A DNA stretch of 64,000 nucleotides, taken from Kitasatospora fiedleri (lineage in GTDB: Bacteria; Actinomycetota; Actinomycetes; Streptomycetales; Streptomycetaceae). The notes beneath the pieces are model-generated. The model did no database searches and was not told the DNA's origin. It was given only the letters and a program-made list of their open reading frames with translations. The stretch covers positions 5,547,001 to 5,611,000 of the forward strand of contig NZ_OX419519.1 of the NCBI RefSeq assembly GCF_948472415.1, written 5' to 3'. Positions 6,776-15,760 of the stretch are shown here, piece after piece. Numbering within the stretch: position 1 is the stretch's first letter; each line of letters opens with the position of its first letter. Both the position numbers and the translations under genes were made by a program.

Positions 6776-9700
6776 GCACGCCGTACAGCTCCACCCCGGA
6801 CAGCGCGTACCCGTAGCGGGTGGCCCGGCCCACGCCCTGCACCCGCAGGTAGCGCGCGCCCGGCGCGTCGAAGCGGACCGTCTCGGTGCCGCCCTGCCCG
6901 TTGCCCACCTCCGCGACGGTGGTCCACACCACGCCGTCGGCCGAGGTCTCCAGCCGGTACGCGGAGGCGTACGCCGCGCCCCAGTGCAGCACCGCCGAAC
7001 CCAGCCGGACCGGCTGCGGCAGCCGCAGCTGCACCCAGGCGCCGTCCTCGGCGGGGGAGCTCCAGGAGGTCCCCGGGTCGCCGTCGGCGACCGCCGCCGC
7101 CGGGGTCTTCGCGCTGTCGTCGCCCGAGGAGGAGGCCGTCGCCGACCGCGCCAGGTCCGGCCCGCCGGTCGGCGGGACGACGTGCACCAGCAGCTCCTGG
7201 CGGACGGTCAGCGTGCCCGCGGTGAACACCACCGGCACCCGGTAGCTGCCCGACGGGGTGTCCGCGGCGGCGGTGACCAGCAGCGGCGCGCCCACCCGGC
7301 CGCCGCGCGGCACCGTCACCGCCGGGGCCGGGGCCACCGTGAGGCCCTTGGCCACGGCCGGGACCTCGGCGGTCAGGGTGCCGGTCAGCGGGTCCGGCCG
7401 ACCGGACTCCACGGTGGCCCGGGCCCGGGCCGGGGCGGCGGCGCCCGCCACCACGTCCAGGGCCGGCTCGGCCAGCGTCAGCCGGGCCGCCGGCGCGTCC
7501 GCCCACCACGGGATCACCTGGTTGACCACCGGGGCCTCGCCGCCCGGCTGCCACACCAGCCGCAGCGCCTCCACCGGCCCGCCGTCGGCCTTCAGCTCGT
7601 TGTAGCCGGGCCGCACCGGGCCCAGGTCCGCCCAGCTGCCGTCCGGGCGGCGCACCTGCGCGGTCGCCTCGGCCCGCACCGTCGGGTCGGTCAGCACGGT
7701 CAGCCGGTCCAGCGGCCGGGCCGAGCCCAGCTCCACCGTCAGCGGGGCGTCGCCCGCGGCGGGCGGCGCGGCCGCCCGGAACGCCGAGTCCGGGTCGCCG
7801 GAGAGCACCGCCTGCGGCGAGGAGCCCGGCGCGGCCGGCGGGCCGGACACCGAGGCGTCCACCGCGTCCGGCGCGGCGGTGGTGAACTCCCGCACCGCCA
7901 CGGCGGTCTGCTGCCCGGCGGTGGCCCGCAGCCGGACCGCTCTGGCGACCGCGCCCGGCGGGGCGGTCGCGCTGACCGTCCGCTGCCCGTGCACGGTGGC
8001 CAGCCGCTGCCAGCCGCCCGAGCCGCTCCAGTACTCCAGCACCCCGTCGCGCAGGTAGTCGTCCGCCGCCGGGGCCGCGTCCGGGTCGTCGCCCCAGGAG
8101 CCCATCAGCACCGTCACCGAGCCCAGCGGCTTCGGGGTGCCCAGGTCCAGGCCGAAGCTGTCGCCGACCTGCGGCGGCGCGGACGACCAGTAGAAGGTCT
8201 GCCCGGAGCCGTCCGCCATCAGCGCCGGGCCGTGGTCGTGCGCGGTGCCCAGGGTGGTGGTCGGCGACGCCCCCGCGGTGATGCCCGACCAGGTGTCCGC
8301 GGACTTCGCCGCCCGGTCCAGGAACGCGTCCAGCACGCCCTTGCCGACCGTCACCGGGTTCTGCTCCAGCACCCCGCGCTGCCGGCCCAGCTCCAGCCGG
8401 GCCTGCCAGGCCGCCGCGCCGTCGCCGCCGTGCTGCGCCAGCAGCATGTCCACCGCCGCCCGGCCCGCCGCGCCGTACGCCGACAGCCGGGCCAGCCACG
8501 GCGCCGCGTCCGCCGCCAGCGGGTCGCCCGCCAGGGTCCGCGGCGCGTCCGCCATCACGGTGAACGCCTCGCGCAGCGGCTGCGCCGCCTGCTGGAGCTG
8601 CGCCGGGTCGGCCGGCGCGCCCGAGGCGGGCTCGGCCGCCGCCCAGAACCGCTCCACCAGCGGCGCCAGGTACGCCGACTCCTGGCCGCCCAGCGGCGAG
8701 GAGGCGCTGTTGCCGGCCAGCGCCGCCGCCGCGGCCCGCTGCGCCGGACCGGCCGTCAGCAGCCGCAGCGCCCCGGCCAGCGAGCGGTCGGGGCGGTAGC
8801 CGTCCGGCTGCCAGCCGAAGTCGGCGGCGGTCGCCAGCGGGATGCGGGAGGCCACCGGCTGGCTCATCGCGGAGGTCAGCAGCACCGCCGAGCGCCGCGC
8901 CACCTCGGGGTCGCGCCCGTCGTAGCCGCCCAGGAACAGCCGGTCCGGCGCCGAGTCGTTCACCGGGTAGTTGTCCATCGTCACCAGCCGGCGCCCGAAC
9001 AGCCCGGCGGTGGCCCCGATCTGCTCGCCCGTCACCTGCTTCGGGATCGCCGACCCGCCGCTCCAGGCCACCTGCACCGCGCCCGGCAGCCCGGCCGCCA
9101 GCGCCGCCCGGTACGGGGTCGAACCCTGCTTCAGGTACTCGGTCGGCACCACCGACAGCGGCGCCAGCTCCCGGTGCCCGGCCACCAGCCGCTCCTGCAC
9201 CGCCGCGATCAGGCCGCTCTGCGCCTTGGCGGCGGCCACCGGCCCGGTGCCGAACTTCCGCCGGTCCGCGCCGCAGTGCCACTCGTCGTAGGACACGTTC
9301 AGGAAGTCCAGCTGGAAGGCCCGCACGCCCAGCCGCCGCAGCCCGTCGAGCTTGGCGACCAGCGCGTCGACGTCCTTGCCGGAGGAGAAGCAGAACGACT
9401 GCCCCGGGGCGACCGAGTACGCCACCGTCACGTGCGCGGCCCGCGCCCGGGCGGTCAACTCGGCCAGCTCGGCGGCCTGTTCGGCCGGGTACGGCTCCCG
9501 CCAGCGCTGCGTCCGGTACGGGTCGCCGCCCGGCGCGTACAGGAAGTAGTTCTGCTTGGTGCGGCCCAGGAAGTCCACCACCGCCAGCCGCTGCGCGGCG
9601 CTCCACGGCGCCCCGTAGAACGACTCCGCGGTGCCGCGCGCCGCCGCGCCGGTCGGCCAGTCCCGCACCAGCACGCCCGGGAAGCCCCTGTCGCCCTCGC

Positions 9701-10592
9701 CGCCCTGCCCCTGGCCCGGGGCGACCGGGGAGAGCAGCTGGGCCAGGCTCTGCGCCGCGTAGTAGGTGCCCGCGCCGTCGATGCCCGCCAGCACCACCGC
9801 GCCGTACGAGCCGCCCGGGGCCGCCAGCCGGCCGGACGCCAGCAGGTAGCCGCCCGAGGGCAGGCCGGTCAGCTGCGGCACCTCGGTGTCCTTCAGCCCG
9901 TTCGCCACCGCGAGCTGCCGCAGCACCCGGTCGGTCGTCCCGCCCGCGCCCTCGTACGGGCCGCCCACGTACACCACCAGCGTGCCGGGGGCGGGCTGCT
10001 CCGGGGCCTCCGGCACGCTCAGCACCTCGGTCGCGCCGGCCCGGGCCAGCAGCGCGCGCACCGCGTCCACCGCCGGGCCGTCCGCGGCGTCCGCCAGCAC
10101 CAGCAGCACCTGCCGGGGCACCGCCACCGGGCCGCCGCCGGCGTGCAGCTCCTGCGGGCGCGGGAACACCTGGGGGTCGGTCAGCGAGCCCAGCGGCAGC
10201 GGGGCCTCCGCGACCGGCGCGGCCGGCTCGGCGACGTCCGGCGCGGCGGTGCCCGGACCGGTCCGCGGGCCCGCCTCGGCGGCGAAGCCCGGCGCCGGGA
10301 GCAGCAGCCCGCCGACCACCGCGGCCGCCGAGAGCGTCGCCGCGATCCGCAGCGTGCTGCCCCGTCGGCCGGTGCGGCGCTCGGCCCGCACCGAGGCCAG
10401 CAGCGGTGCGGTGCCCTTGACGTCCGCGATGAACCGGTCCGCGGCCCGCGGTGCCAGCTGGCGGGCGGTCCGCGCCGCCGTCCGGCGGGCCGCCAGCGCC
10501 GCCGGGTGGTAGAGCACCTCGCGCAGCGCCGCGCTCTGTTCCAACCGCTGCCGCAGCCGCCGTCCGGCCGCCACCGAAACCCGCGCCTGCAC
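6765..10592 (-). CDS. Secreted GH84-type beta-N-acetylglucosaminidase-like protein with carbohydrate-binding modules
   Basis: 1275 residues, GTG start at 10592 after GAGGAGG. Order: an unusual Arg/Ala-rich cytoplasmic extension of about 80 residues; a hydrophobic export segment (IAATLSAAAVVGGLLLPAPGFA, about 83-104); a GH20/GH84-type N-domain; a GH84 catalytic-type domain (about 300-600) with AARGTAESFYGAPWS, DFLGRTKQNYFLYAP and a TMDNYPVND segment; a discoidin-like module; a NEW3-like beta-sandwich; and a C-terminal F5/8-type (CBM32) module ending ALSGVELYGVQAP. Where GH84 enzymes normally show an adjacent acidic catalytic pair, this protein reads FQLDFLNVSYDEWHC (D429-F-L-N432), so activity as a standard hydrolase is doubtful. 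Family members act on N-acetylglucosamine-containing glycans outside the cell. No regulator or transporter is adjacent. Confidence 0.85.
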   Translation of the reverse strand: MQARVSVAAGRRLRQRLEQSAALREVLYHPAALAARRTAARTARQLAPRAADRFIADVKGTAPLLASVRAERRTGRRGSTLRIAATLSAAAVVGGLLLPAPGFAAEAGPRTGPGTAAPDVAEPAAPVAEAPLPLGSLTDPQVFPRPQELHAGGGPVAVPRQVLLVLADAADGPAVDAVRALLARAGATEVLSVPEAPEQPAPGTLVVYVGGPYEGAGGTTDRVLRQLAVANGLKDTEVPQLTGLPSGGYLLASGRLAAPGGSYGAVVLAGIDGAGTYYAAQSLAQLLSPVAPGQGQGGEGDRGFPGVLVRDWPTGAAARGTAESFYGAPWSAAQRLAVVDFLGRTKQNYFLYAPGGDPYRTQRWREPYPAEQAAELAELTARARAAHVTVAYSVAPGQSFCFSSGKDVDALVAKLDGLRRLGVRAFQLDFLNVSYDEWHCGADRRKFGTGPVAAAKAQSGLIAAVQERLVAGHRELAPLSVVPTEYLKQGSTPYRAALAAGLPGAVQVAWSGGSAIPKQVTGEQIGATAGLFGRRLVTMDNYPVNDSAPDRLFLGGYDGRDPEVARRSAVLLTSAMSQPVASRIPLATAADFGWQPDGYRPDRSLAGALRLLTAGPAQRAAAAALAGNSASSPLGGQESAYLAPLVERFWAAAEPASGAPADPAQLQQAAQPLREAFTVMADAPRTLAGDPLAADAAPWLARLSAYGAAGRAAVDMLLAQHGGDGAAAWQARLELGRQRGVLEQNPVTVGKGVLDAFLDRAAKSADTWSGITAGASPTTTLGTAHDHGPALMADGSGQTFYWSSAPPQVGDSFGLDLGTPKPLGSVTVLMGSWGDDPDAAPAADDYLRDGVLEYWSGSGGWQRLATVHGQRTVSATAPPGAVARAVRLRATAGQQTAVAVREFTTAAPDAVDASVSGPPAAPGSSPQAVLSGDPDSAFRAAAPPAAGDAPLTVELGSARPLDRLTVLTDPTVRAEATAQVRRPDGSWADLGPVRPGYNELKADGGPVEALRLVWQPGGEAPVVNQVIPWWADAPAARLTLAEPALDVVAGAAAPARARATVESGRPDPLTGTLTAEVPAVAKGLTVAPAPAVTVPRGGRVGAPLLVTAAADTPSGSYRVPVVFTAGTLTVRQELLVHVVPPTGGPDLARSATASSSGDDSAKTPAAAVADGDPGTSWSSPAEDGAWVQLRLPQPVRLGSAVLHWGAAYASAYRLETSADGVVWTTVAEVGNGQGGTETVRFDAPGARYLRVQGVGRATRYGYALSGVELYGVQAP

Positions 10593-10970
10593 CGGAGCCT
10601 CCTCGCCCGAAACGCCCAGCTCACCGGCCCCCCGCCGCCCCGGCCCCAGCCCCCGCTGCCGTCCGGCCCGCCCACCCCACCAGCTCCCCGCGTCCCTGTC
10701 AACGCCCCTGGCGGCTATGTCCGTTATCGACCGTTATCGGCGGGGTGTCCGGCGCCGGACGGGACCGGACGGCACCGGGACGGCGGCGGGACGACGGCGG
10801 GCGGGAGGCGGGGTCGGCGGCGGATCGGCGACGGATCGGCAACCGCGCGCGGGGACGTTCACCCGACCGGTGCGGCGCGCGGGGCCGTGTCGGTCGGGGT
10901 CGCCGGGCGGCGGCGCGGGTAGGACTGTGGCTGTCGACGATTCGGGAGCCCCGAGGACGGAGTGCGCTGG
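10593..10970. other. Divergent intergenic region (glycosidase / malQ)
   Basis: About 378 bases without a convincing gene. The notable element is a direct repeat at 10721-10739. The remainder is GC-rich; no riboswitch or long hairpin was recognised. Confidence 0.6.
10721..10739. promoter_or_regulatory. Direct repeat, candidate regulator site
   Basis: CCGTTATCG occurs twice with one base between the copies (10721-10729 and 10731-10739), one helical turn apart. It is the most AT-containing part of this divergent interval, about 130 bases upstream of the glycosidase start. The binding protein is unknown. Confidence 0.5.
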
Positions 10971-13123
10971 GTGGCCGCATACCTTGACCGCGAGCAGGCG
11001 GGATCCGAGCAGGTACCGGCGGCGGACAACCCGCCCGCCCCACCGGAGTTGACGGCGCTCGCGCACGCCCACGGGGTGGACACCAGCTACGACGCCGGCT
11101 CCGGCCCGGTGCAGGTCGGCGCGCGGACGCTGACCGCCGTGCTGGCCGCGCTCGGGTCGACGCCGGGACGCCGGAGCTGGCCGCCGCGGCCCTGGAGCGG
11201 CACCGCGCGCAGCGCGCCGCCCGGCTGCTGCCGCCCACCGTGGTCGCCTGGCAGGGCCGCCGCACCGCGCTCGACCTGCCGGCCGGAGCGGAGGTCCGGA
11301 TCGAGCTCGAACAGGGCGGCGAGATCCGGGAGTCGGCCGGCGGCCACCCGCACCCGCTGCCCGCGGGCCTGCCGCCCGGCCGCCACCTGCTGACCGTCCG
11401 GGCGGACGGGCGCACCGCCCGGGCCGCCCTGCTGGCCGCCCCGCCGCGGATTCCCGAACCCACCGGGCGCAGCTGGGGCTTCCTGGCCCAGCTCTACTCG
11501 GTGCTGAGCGAACAGTCCTGGGGCATGGGCGACTTGGCCGACCTGGCCGAACTCGCCCGGTGGGCGGGCGCCGAACTCGGCGCGGGCTTCCTGCAGATCA
11601 ACCCGCTGCACGCGGGCATGCCCGGCGCCCCCTCCGACCCGTCCCCCTACCGCCCCTCCTCGCGCCGCTTCGCCGACCCGGTGCACCTGCGGATCGAGGC
11701 GGTCCCCGAGTACACCCGGCACGAGGAGGCCCCCGACCTGGCCCGCCGGGCCCGGCTGCTGCGCGAGGAGGTGCTGGAGCACGACGCCCTGATCGACCGC
11801 GACGCGGTGTGGTCGCTCAAGCGCCGGGCCCTGGAGCTGCTGCACACCGTGCCGCGCGGCGTCGGCCGGGAGGCCGCGTACCGGGCGTTCGTCCGGCGCG
11901 AGGGCGAGTGGCTGGAGCGCTACGCGCTCTGGAACGCGCTGGCCGAGGTGCACGGCGCCGGCTGGCACGCCTGGCCCAAGGGCCTGCGCCACCCCGCCAA
12001 CCCGCAGGTGGCCGCCGCCCGGGCCGAGTTGAAGGACCGGGTGGAGTTCCACCGCTGGCTGGCCTGGCTGGTCGACGAGCAGCTGCACGCCGCCCAGCGC
12101 GCCGCGACCGACGCGGGCATGCCGCTCGGCCTGATCCACGACCTCGCGGTCGGCGTCCACCCCGACGGCGCCGACGCCTGGGCGCTCCAGGACGTGCTGG
12201 CCACCGGGATCTCCACCGGCGCCCCGCCGGACGCCTTCAACGCCCACGGCCAGGACTGGGGCCTGCCGCCCTGGCGGCCCGACGCGCTGGCCGAGGCGGG
12301 GTACGCCCCGTTCGCCGAACTCATCCGGGCCTCCGCCCGGCACGCCGGGGCGATCCGGATCGACCACGTGATGGGCCTGTTCCGGCTCTGGTGGGTCCCC
12401 GAGGGGGCCCGCCCCACCGAGGGGACCTACGTCCGCTACGACGCGGAGGCGATGCTCGCCGTCCTCGCCCTGGAGGCGCACCGGGCCGGGACGGCCGTCA
12501 TCGGCGAGGACCTCGGCACCGTCGAGCCCGGCGTGCGCGAACGGCTCGCCGAGCACGGTGTGCTGGGCACCTCGGTGCTCTGGTTCGAACGCGACTGGCG
12601 GGCCGGTGGCGCGGTGCTGCCCCCCGAGCGCTGGCGCCCCGGCTGCCTGGCCACCCTCACCACCCACGACCTGCCCTCCACCGCCGCCCGGCTCAGCGGC
12701 GAACACGTCGAACTCCGCCACCACCTGGGCCTGCTGGCCCGCCCGCTGGCCGAGGAGCAGGAGGCGGCCGCCGCCGAACTCGCCGACTGGCAGCGCGAAC
12801 TGGTCCGGATCGGGCTGCTCGCCGAGGGGGAGCCGCCCACCCCCGAGGCGCTCTACGCCTACCTGCTGGCCACCCCCGCCAAGCTGGTCGGCGTCTGGCT
12901 CCCCGACACCGTCGGCGACCCCCGCCCGCAGAACCTCCCCGGCACCTGGGACCAGTACCCCAACTGGCGCCTGCCGGTCGCCGACGGCACCGGCACCCCC
13001 CGCACCCTGGACGACCTGGCCGCCGCCCCCGGCACCGCCGGCATCGCCGCCACCCTCGCCCCGCTGGCCCCGGCGCCGGCGGGACACGCCGACAGGCGCA
13101 CCCCGCCGGGCGGAGCGGCGTAG
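10971..13123 (+). CDS. malQ: 4-alpha-glucanotransferase, with an apparent one-base frameshift
   Basis: Transfers alpha-1,4-glucan segments between maltodextrins (GH77, amylomaltase) in glycogen and maltose metabolism. Family motifs: GFLQINPLHAG, DPSPYRPSSRRF, the nucleophile region IRIDHVMGLFRLWWVP, the acid/base region VIGEDLGTVEPGVRERL and the third acid in TTHDLPSTAARL. The N-terminal beta-rich domain begins in one frame (VAAYLDREQ... TAVLAALG) and resumes in another (VDAGTPELAAAALERH); one extra G in the GGG run at 11154-11156 joins them into a 717-residue protein. GTG at 10971 has GGAG eight bases upstream; GTG at 10962 is an alternative. The protein is probably intact in the organism. 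Confidence 0.88.
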
Positions 13124-13135
13124 GAGGCCGGTACC

Positions 13136-13366
13136 TTGGGAAACGTGGACAAGAGGAACGCAATGCGCGCCGGTGCGGTCACCGCGGCGGCCACGCTGAT
13201 GATGCTGATGTCGTCGCCCGCCATGGCCTACGTGCGTGACGACGGTGACGACCCGGGCAAGGGCCTGAGCGTGGGTCAGACCCTGGGCCTGTTCGTCGCC
13301 CTCCCGATCGTCGCCTTCGCGGTGATCGCGGGCCTCTGCCTGATCCCGGGCAGCAAGAAGAAGTAA
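13136..13366 (+). CDS. Small secreted or membrane protein of unknown function
   Basis: 76 residues. It has a signal-like first hydrophobic segment (AGAVTAAATLMMLMSSPAMA), a short acidic stretch (YVRDDGDDPGKG), one transmembrane helix (LGLFVALPIVAFAVIAGLCLI) and a basic tail GSKKK. If the first segment is cleaved after AMA, the mature product is a small single-pass membrane protein. The start appears to be TTG at 13136, since AGGAGG (13122-13127) lies eight bases upstream; an in-frame GTG at 13145 is the alternative. It sits 12 bases after malQ and ends in a strong terminator, so it may be co-transcribed with malQ. I do not recognise a named family. Confidence 0.8.
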   Translation: MGNVDKRNAMRAGAVTAAATLMMLMSSPAMAYVRDDGDDPGKGLSVGQTLGLFVALPIVAFAVIAGLCLIPGSKKK

Positions 13367-13383
13367 CCCGGGCCCGTACCCCG

Positions 13384-13438
13384 ACGACGGCGACCGCCGG
13401 ACCCCGACCAGCCTCGGCGATCCGGCGGTCGCCGTCGT
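13384..13438 (+). terminator. Hairpin terminator
   Basis: Perfect 18-bp stem, arms 13384-13401 and 13421-13438, 19-base loop, starting 17 bases after the small membrane protein stop. It ends the malQ-side transcription unit before the two-component system. Confidence 0.85.
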
Positions 13439-13540
13439 ACGTCCGCGCGGCGACGGCAGCGGTGGTGGCGGTGGCGGTGGCGGACCGGTGTGCGGTCGGA
13501 CCATCCCACCGCCGGTGGCCCCGGACGGCAGAATGGCCGC

Positions 13541-14245
13541 ATGCAGTACGCGGACACCCCCTGGCGGGTCCTGGTGGTCGACGACGAGCCCGACCTGGTC
13601 GAGGTCCTCTGCGGCGCACTGCGCTACGAGGGCTGGCAGGCCCGCGGCGTCACCGGCGGCCTGGACGCCGTCGCCGCCGCCGACGACTGGCACCCGCACG
13701 CCATCGTGCTCGACGTGACGCTCCCCGACTTCGACGGGCTCGAAGTGCTGCGCCGGGTCCACACCGCCGACCCCGAGGTGCGCGTCCTGTTCCTCACCGC
13801 CCGCGACGCCGTCGAGGACCGGATCGCCGGGATCAGCGCGGGCGGCGACGACTACGTCACCAAACCGTTCAGCCTGGAGGAGGTCGTGGTCCGCCTGCGC
13901 GGCCTGCTCCGCCGCACCGCGCCCCCGGGCCCGGCCGCCCCCGGCACCCTCGCCGTCGGCGACCTGCGGCTCGACCCCGCCACCCGGGAGGTCAGCCGCG
14001 GCGGCGAACCCGTCGACCTCAGCCCCACCGAGTTCGCCCTGCTGCGCCACCTGATGGAGCACCCCCGTCAGGTGCTCAGCAAGGCCCGCATCCTGGACGC
14101 CGTCTGGTCCTACGACTTCGGCGGCCAGGCCCACGTGGTCGAGCTGTACATCAGCTACCTGCGCCGCAAGATCGACGCCGGCCGCCCGCCGATGATCCAC
14201 ACCGTCCGCGGCGCCGGGTACGTGTTACGCGCGGCCACCGGATGA
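13541..14245 (+). CDS. OmpR/PhoB-type response regulator with a TTA codon
   Basis: 234 residues. Receiver domain: VLVVDDEPDLVEV, phosphoacceptor Asp at about 58 in IVLDVTLPDFDG, FLTARDA and the conserved Lys in YVTKPFSLEE. The C-terminal winged helix has EFALLRHLMEHPRQVLSKARIL, VVELYISYLRRKID and RGAGYVLR. The Leu in GYVLR is encoded by TTA (14225-14227), the rare codon read by the bldA tRNA in Streptomyces; I saw no other TTA codon in the window's genes. ATG at 13541 is preferred; a -10-like CAGAAT lies six bases upstream. Its stop overlaps the kinase start (ATGA), so the two are translationally coupled. The signal sensed is unknown. Confidence 0.93.
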   Translation: MQYADTPWRVLVVDDEPDLVEVLCGALRYEGWQARGVTGGLDAVAAADDWHPHAIVLDVTLPDFDGLEVLRRVHTADPEVRVLFLTARDAVEDRIAGISAGGDDYVTKPFSLEEVVVRLRGLLRRTAPPGPAAPGTLAVGDLRLDPATREVSRGGEPVDLSPTEFALLRHLMEHPRQVLSKARILDAVWSYDFGGQAHVVELYISYLRRKIDAGRPPMIHTVRGAGYVLRAATG

Positions 14246-15686
14246 GGCGCCCCGCCCCGCGCCCGCACACCCTGCGGGCCCGCCTGGTGGCCGGCGTGCT
14301 CGCCCTGCTCGCCCTGATCTGCGCGGGCATCGGCGTCGTCACCTGCGAGGCGATCCGGCACTTCCTGGTCGACCGCCTCGACCGGCAGCTCTCCGCGGCC
14401 GGCGGCCGCTACGCCGCCGGCCTCGACGACCCCGGCCACGACATCTGCGCCCAGTCGCCCGGCACCTTCGGCGCCCGGCTGGTCGACGGCGGCGTCACCC
14501 GCGCCGCGGTGGTCGGCGGCGTCCCGCCCGGCGGCGACGTCCCCGTCCCGTTCGCCCCGGACGGCGCCGACGCCGCCGTCCCGCTCGACGCCGCCGACCT
14601 GGCCGACCTGCGCGACCTGCCCGCCGACGGCCGCCCCCGCGACCTCACCCTCTCCGCGCTCGGCCGCTACCGGGTGGCGGCCGTCCCCGGCGACGACCGC
14701 GACACCCTGGTCACCGGCCTGCCGCTGCACCCCGTCGACGAGACGGTGCAGCGCCTGCTGCTGATCGAACTGGTCGTCTTCACCGCCGCGTTGACCGCCG
14801 CCGCCACCGGCGGCACCCTCGCCGTCCGGCTCGCCCTGCGCCCCCTCGACCGGGTCGTCGCCACCGCCGAACGGGTCTCCGCCCTCCCGCTCGCCAACGG
14901 CGCCGTCGACCTCGGCGAGCGCGTCCCCGACGACGACCCCCGCACCGAGGTCGGCCGGGTCGGCACCGCGCTCAACCGGATGCTCGGCCACGTCGCCGAC
15001 GCGCTGACCCGCCGCCAGAACGTCGAGGAGCGCCTGCGCGCCTTCGCCGCCGACGCCAGCCACGAACTGCGCAACCCCGTAGCCACCGTCCGCGGCCACG
15101 CCGAACTCGCCCTCCGGCACCCCGGCCCCGTCCCCGAACCCGTCCGGCACTCGCTGGAGCGGATCAGCGCCGAGTCCCGCCGGATGGGCACCATCGTCGA
15201 GGACCTGCTGCTGCTCGCCCGCCTGGACGCCGGCCGCCCGCTGGCCGTCCAGGACACCGACCTCACCCGGATCGCCCTCGACTGCACCGCCGACGCCCGG
15301 GCCGCCGCCCCCGGCCACCGCTGGCTGCTCGAACTCCCCGCCGAACCCGTCACCGTCCCCGGCGACCCGCACCGCCTCGCCCAGGTCGTCACCAACCTGC
15401 TGGCCAACGCCCGCACCCACACCCCCGACGGCACCACCGTCACCCTGCGCCTCGACCCGGCCGGCCGCCTCACCGTCACCGACGACGGCCCCGGCATCCC
15501 GCCGACCTCGCCCCGCACGTCTTCGACCGCTTCACCCGCGGCGACCGCGCCCGCTCCCGCCGCACCGGCTCCACCGGCCTCGGCCTCGCCATCGTCCGGG
15601 CCGTCGTCCAGGCCCACCACGGCACCGTCACCCTCGCCAGCGCCCCGGGCCGGACCACCGTCACCGTGACGCTCGGAGAGCGCTGA
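14242..15686 (+). CDS. Sensor histidine kinase, with an apparent one-base frameshift
   Basis: Membrane partner of the preceding response regulator. Order: first transmembrane helix (LVAGVLALLALICAGIGVV), an extracytoplasmic sensor region of about 130 residues, a second helix (LLLIELVVFTAALTAAATGG), a HAMP linker, the phospho-acceptor helix FAADASHELRNPVATV, the N box QVVTNLLANARTHTP and the G1 box DDGPGIP. After DDGPGIP the frame is lost; restoring one C in the CCC run at 15498-15500 gives ADLAPHVFDRF, TGLGLAIVRAVVQAHHGT and the normal end LGER, for 481 residues. The terminal palindrome begins at the base after its stop. Confidence 0.88.
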
Positions 15687-15732
15687 ACGGCCGGGGGCCG
15701 GAGGCGACGCGTCGCCTCCGGCCCCCGGCCGT
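15687..15732. terminator. 46-bp perfect palindrome, bidirectional terminator
   Basis: A loop-less perfect palindrome with 23-bp arms centred on ACGCGT, starting immediately after the kinase stop codon and ending 28 bases before the convergent pepN stop. It should terminate transcription from both sides. Confidence 0.88.
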
Positions 15733-15760
15733 CCCGTCCGTGCGGACCCCGCGTCAGCGG

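Noticed and set aside
5358..10922. A very long plus-strand reading frame (about 1850 codons) opposite the mechanosensitive channel and the glycosidase
   Set aside because: It is antisense to two well-supported genes, is extremely rich in Arg/Pro/Gly/Ala without domains, and is what high GC at third positions produces on the opposite strand.
10962..13123. Treating malQ as a true pseudogene
   Set aside because: The only defect is one missing base in a G run, the rest is intact on both sides, and three other genes show the same kind of defect, so a data error is more likely.
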